Origin: Prorocentrum cordatum | Lineage: Eukaryota; Sar; Dinophyceae; Prorocentrales; Prorocentraceae | NCBI GenBank assembly: GCA_963575745.1 | Contig: CAUYUJ010011248.1 | Coordinates: forward strand, 62,001 to 126,000 | DNA length: 64,000 nucleotides | Direction of reading: 5' to 3' | In this document: positions 61,609 to 64,000 of the stretch, one piece after another | Layout of the letters: each line of letters starts with the position of its first letter | Position numbering within the stretch: the stretch's first letter is position 1 | The notes under the pieces: generated by a model | Seen by the model: only the letters and a program-made list of their open reading frames with translations | Databases searched by the model: none | What the model was told of the DNA's origin: nothing | Translations under genes and position numbers: made by a program

Positions 61609-62271
61609 TTGCGCGTGTCACCCATGGTCGATGTTCACACTTCCCTCGGGATGCCCCTTGAGATTGCACGCTCGCACTTGGCGTCCTCCACGCTGGGTTT
61701 GTCCAAGGAGCTCGTTGGAGCAGATTTTCTCGGAAATCTAGCAGGCGTGTGTTGGGGGCCATCGCGCGGCGACGCATGCCAGTTAAAATTCAAGACACAT
61801 TTTTGCCACGAGGTTCTTCATTTTGTTGATCCTCCTCTTGATCATTTTACGCCCCCCCCCCCCCACCACCACCACCACCACCACCACCACCACCACCCAC
61901 CGCCCCCCCACCCCCCCACCCCACATACACACACACACACACACACACACTTCAACACACACACAATTCCCATCCGATCCACCCCTCGATGTTATGTTCT
62001 CTCTGGGTTCTACATCCTGCAAGAATACGCGAGCAACATGCCAATCCCACAGGCGTGCAACATTTGCGGCTCGTTGCAATCAATACTTTCGTCAGCCCAC
62101 GGCAACTCATTTTTCGAATGTCTGCTCCAGCAGCACGTGGAGTACAATGCGAAAGGGCAGGACTCCAGTTGGCATTACCTCCGGGCGCAGATTTCTGAAG
62201 GCCTCCCGAGAGAACATTGCGTCAGTGGTGTTTTGTGCAGCTTCCCTGGCAACGAGGCTTCTGTTAGTTAG
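61609..62271 (+). CDS. Hypothetical protein interrupted by a CAC/CA microsatellite
   Basis: The frame before the repeat reads STLGLSKELVGADFLGNLAG; after it, ACNICGSLQSILSSAHGNSF and FECLLQQHVEYNAKGQDSSW to a TAG at 62271. The repeat (61855-61965) is probably intronic, with CCAATCCCACAG at about 62052 as acceptor. Function unknown. Confidence 0.35.
   Translation: MRVSPMVDVHTSLGMPLEIARSHLASSTLGLSKELVGADFLGNLAGVCWGPSRGDACQLKFKTHFCHEVLHFVDPPLDHFTPPPPHHHHHHHHHHHPPPPHPPTPHTHTHTHTHFNTHTIPIRSTPRCYVLSGFYILQEYASNMPIPQACNICGSLQSILSSAHGNSFFECLLQQHVEYNAKGQDSSWHYLRAQISEGLPREHCVSGVLCSFPGNEASVS
61855..61965. repeat. CAC and CA microsatellites
   Basis: CACCACC triplets followed by CACACA dinucleotides. Confidence 0.95.
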
Positions 62272-64000
62272 GATCTCAGTGAAGCCCCAGCTAGATCCCT
62301 GATACATGTGAGGTTGGCGCGCGTGGTAGCACCAGGGGGGTCAAGTAAACCCACAGGCCCATGGGAATAATTCACAGTTGTCATTTTGGCAGCGCCCAGG
62401 CCGCATAATACATGATTTTATGAGGTGCGTTACCCTGGCATTGTCAGCATCAGTCAGGGTCGAGCGCGCGTCCATTTGCTTCCACGTTGGGTGGGTAGAT
62501 GTCTCATTGAGTTGGTAGATGCAGGAGCCCATTCAAGAAACGACAGTGATGCGCCAGGCAGTGTTCAGGGGAAGATTTTCTGGAGTTGCGGGTCCGAAGT
62601 CCTTTGGGCACACTGATCTACTGTGGTCTGGCGTGGTTCTGCGCGCCGCTGGGTTCCCGCGCCGCCCAAACAAATTTGGCAATGGTTATTTCTTCGCTGA
62701 GGTTACTCCGCCGCCCCCCCCCCCCCTCCTTGTTCCACTGAAAAGTTGCTCGCCCCCCCCCCCCCCCCCACCTGGCAAATCCTAATATTGGCGACCAAGC
62801 CTTGCGTAGGGCCTGGCTACCAACTGAGCGATCACCAACAGGCTTCTGTCATGCGATTTGTAATGTTTACTAGCCAGGCCAGGCGGTTTGAAAACGCAGA
62901 CCTGGCTTCTAACAGTTACCTGTCTGCTTGACTGGTGGATCTTATATCGGCGCGCTCGGAGGGTCAACTGCACAGGGGGCTAGTTAACCTAGGAACTGCA
63001 GACCAAGAGAAAACAACAATCGCCAGCAATTTGCTTGCAGTTCTGTTGTTCGGGAAGACGTCCAATTTATGGTAGCCGAATGTCATCGACAGCTTGGTTC
63101 GGCAATGGCGGAGGCAAATGTTCCAACGCGGGGTTGGAGCGATGAGGGGGGTTTGGTTGTGGAGGCGAGGTTGAGAAAGTTTGTCGCGAGGGGGGGGATG
63201 GGGGGACAGGGGGGATGGAGGAGGAGGAGAGAGGAACATTATGCGTTTGTCTAGTCAGTGCTTCTTTCCATTCCGCAAAGGTTGACAATATTATTGATGC
63301 ACCCCTTGCTTCTCTTCCCCCACCTGCTGCTCGCGCACGTGGTCCAGCTTGGACGAGACAGAATAACATAATGCACAGGGCACGCACGCACGCGAAGACC
63401 AGCGTGGCGTTGCCTTCGAACATGCATTTCGTCAATTCGCTGTTCTCAAGGTTTGCACGGAGAAGACATGTATTCGAAGGCGCGTTTCGGAGACCATGTA
63501 ACATCAATGGTTGTGGCGTGCTGTAGGCCCCCCAGGCTCTCGTAAAAGAGCGCCAGGTTTCGAGTTGCGGCTTGACCTTGTCATTTGAATGACAGCGCCA
63601 CCCATCGCACGGATGGCCCATTGTATTGTCACAGGGCAGTTTGCGCATCGTCATTTGATTGTTCTGCACCTCGATTCGAGGCTTCACATTTTGCCAGCAT
63701 CCACAGCCATTGGGCTGGCACTCCATCAGTAATTTCGGCATCCCCCAATGATCCATGATCGACCAGATGTTGTTTTTTATTGCACAGGGGTTCTACCTTC
63801 GCATCGTCAAGGCCACTAGTGGCGCATGGGATTAGGTCCCCAACATGATTATGTGCACTTGCGGATTTTACATTCGCAGCATCTCGATGTGGTCTCTCAA
63901 GCTTCCCTTCCTCCAGTTGCGTTGGGAGGGGGCCCGCGAGTAAACGCTCAAAGAGGCGGCGCGCCTTCGGTGGAATCCCTCGCAAGATTTTTGTTTTGCT
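62272..64000. other. Right-hand flank, no supported gene
   Basis: Less GC-rich than the rest. It holds poly-C runs at 62712-62727 and 62751-62769 and a GGGGGA tract at 63188-63235. A minus-strand open frame at 63629-63985 (GNLARDSTEG-like edge) has ordinary composition but no recognisable motif. Confidence 0.4.
62815..62850 (-). ncRNA. tRNA A-box-like fragment
   Basis: The minus strand reads GATCGCTCAGTTGGTAGCC, close to the tRNA D-arm and A box (TGGCTCAGTTGGTAGAGC). No matching B box or acceptor stem follows, so this is at most a tRNA or SINE relic. Confidence 0.25.

Overview
The window looks like nuclear DNA of a dinoflagellate. The strongest single clue is an exact 17-base match (18 with the leading D position) to the dinoflagellate trans-spliced leader (DinoSL) at 46550-46567. 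Supporting signs are high GC, very heavy simple-sequence and satellite content, many short exons embedded in microsatellite-rich introns, and eukaryotic transposon families (a LINE with APE endonuclease and reverse transcriptase, a KDZ-type transposase, a hAT-like MITE). Nothing resembles a bacterial operon or an organelle genome.

Layout. 1-1.6 kb is GAT, GGA and CCGGTG repeats. 1.66-6.5 kb is a LINE-type ORF (endonuclease, RT, three C2H2 fingers) overlapped by a second ORF in another frame. 7.3-14.3 kb, minus strand, holds a hypothetical protein, degenerate telomere-like and CCCTATAG repeats, a spliced P-loop (DUF3987-like) gene and a frameshifted KDZ-type transposase. 14.3-24 kb is almost entirely repeats: a 77-bp tandem array, long GAT arrays, a second CCGGTG array and a higher-order CCTGTGGTATT satellite. 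24.2-29.2 kb, plus strand, carries a RING-H2 protein, a second P-loop (DUF3987-like) gene and an ASCH-domain protein. 30-48 kb contains several intron-rich plus-strand genes of unknown function, a DIEQEPT-repeat protein, a transposase-like ORF (44.5-46.4 kb), palindromes and minisatellites. 48.5-56 kb carries a second, DDE-like transposase split into exons and a C5-cytosine DNA methyltransferase in three exons. 56-64 kb returns to satellites shared with the 18-22 kb block and ends in three hypothetical plus-strand ORFs.

Relationships. A short repeat core (CAGTTGCCGGTTCGTCCGAG and variants) recurs at least ten times, always in the same orientation and nearly always just before or after the RING, P-loop, ASCH, transposase and methyltransferase genes. 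A separate 34-bp T-rich block occurs in opposite orientations at 28.95 and 48.54 kb. Together these suggest that the accessory genes at 24-29 and 48-56 kb share a mobile or amplified sequence context; this is inference. Several otherwise convincing reading frames break exactly at A or G homopolymers, so some apparent pseudogenes may be assembly errors. Exon boundaries are by eye and approximate.
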